Below, piece after piece: positions 6,851 through 6,987 of a stretch of DNA of 6,987 bases. Source of the DNA: Terriglobia bacterium (GTDB lineage Bacteria > Acidobacteriota > Terriglobia > UBA7540); assembly GCA_030040455.1 (NCBI GenBank), contig JASHTR010000561.1, positions 1 through 6,987 of the forward strand, written 5' to 3'. Made by a program: the position numbers and the translations under genes. Within the stretch, counting starts at the first letter, position 1. The number at the start of each line of letters is the position of its first letter. The notes beneath the pieces are model-generated. The model was not told where the DNA came from and ran no database searches. It saw only the letters and a program-made list of their open reading frames with translations.

Positions 6851-6987
6851 ATGCGGTTCCTAGTTAAGATTTCTTTTCCGGTTGAAGCCGGAAATGCGGC
6901 TATCCGGAAGGATGGCATCCAGGTTATAGGAAGAATCCTCGAAGAACAAAAACCAGAAGCTGCCTACTTCATCGCCGACGGCGGCAA
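6851..6987 (+). CDS. Small uncharacterised protein, N-terminal 45 residues only
   Basis: The frame begins MRFLVKISFPVEAGNAAIR and continues through RILEEQKPEAAYFIADGG, open to the window edge. The pattern resembles a small soluble family of about 90-100 residues that I recall from soil bacteria, usually annotated as hypothetical, with a beta strand (FLVKISFP), an amphipathic helix and a second strand (AAYFIAD), suggesting a ferredoxin-like alpha/beta fold. No signal peptide, membrane segment or catalytic motif is visible in this part. It is divergent from the amidohydrolase, with 145 bp between the starts. The function is unknown and I do not propose one. Confidence 0.75.
   Translation, partial: MRFLVKISFPVEAGNAAIRKDGIQVIGRILEEQKPEAAYFIADGG

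Noticed and set aside
6706..6918. N-terminal extension of the amidohydrolase frame
   Set aside because: The extension overlaps the divergent gene and its strong ribosome site. The translated segment (for example NDDEDHGGDAT) does not resemble the family, which begins right at the ATG at 6705.
1..6987. Mobile element, CRISPR array, tRNA or defence island
   Set aside because: I saw no transposase, long terminal inverted repeats, regularly spaced repeats of CRISPR length, or tRNA-like cloverleaf on either strand.

Overview
The window looks like a chromosomal segment from an Acidobacteriota-type bacterium. This is inferred from three things: a very long Oar-like TonB-dependent receptor with an N-terminal carboxypeptidase-regulatory-like domain, a cytochrome c with a C-terminal domain of the Pirellula/Verrucomicrobium heme-binding type, and moderate GC. 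No taxonomic marker gene is present, so the assignment rests on gene style only.

Layout, left to right. (1) Positions 1-697, minus strand: the N-terminal part of an exported c-type cytochrome with two CxxCH heme sites, cut by the left edge, with a near-consensus sigma70 promoter at 746-774. (2) Positions 775-1203: a gene-poor stretch ending in a second strong promoter (TTGACA-18-TAGAAT, plus strand) surrounded by short repeats and a palindrome. (3) Positions 1204-1525, plus strand: the wreck of an IclR-family regulator. A recognisable winged-helix N-terminus runs directly into the C-terminal end of the effector domain; the middle is missing and there are in-frame stops. (4) Positions 1648-5010, plus strand: a complete 1120-residue Oar-like outer-membrane receptor with a textbook Shine-Dalgarno. 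(5) Positions 5038-6705, minus strand: a YtcJ-like metal-dependent amidohydrolase, convergent with the receptor and 27 bp from it. (6) Positions 6706-6850: a divergent intergenic region with an inverted repeat and overlapping weak promoters. (7) From 6851, plus strand: the start of a small uncharacterised protein, cut by the right edge.

How they may work together (inference): the receptor would import or bind a substrate at the outer membrane, and the amidohydrolase could act on an imported amide or cyclic compound, but convergent orientation means they are not an operon. The IclR remnant lies between the strong promoter and the receptor, so the receptor may have lost a local regulator and now be read from the old regulator promoter through a leader of about 500 nt. 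I found no mobile element, CRISPR array, RNA gene or defence system. The most unusual part is the decayed regulator with its apparently preserved promoter and repeats.
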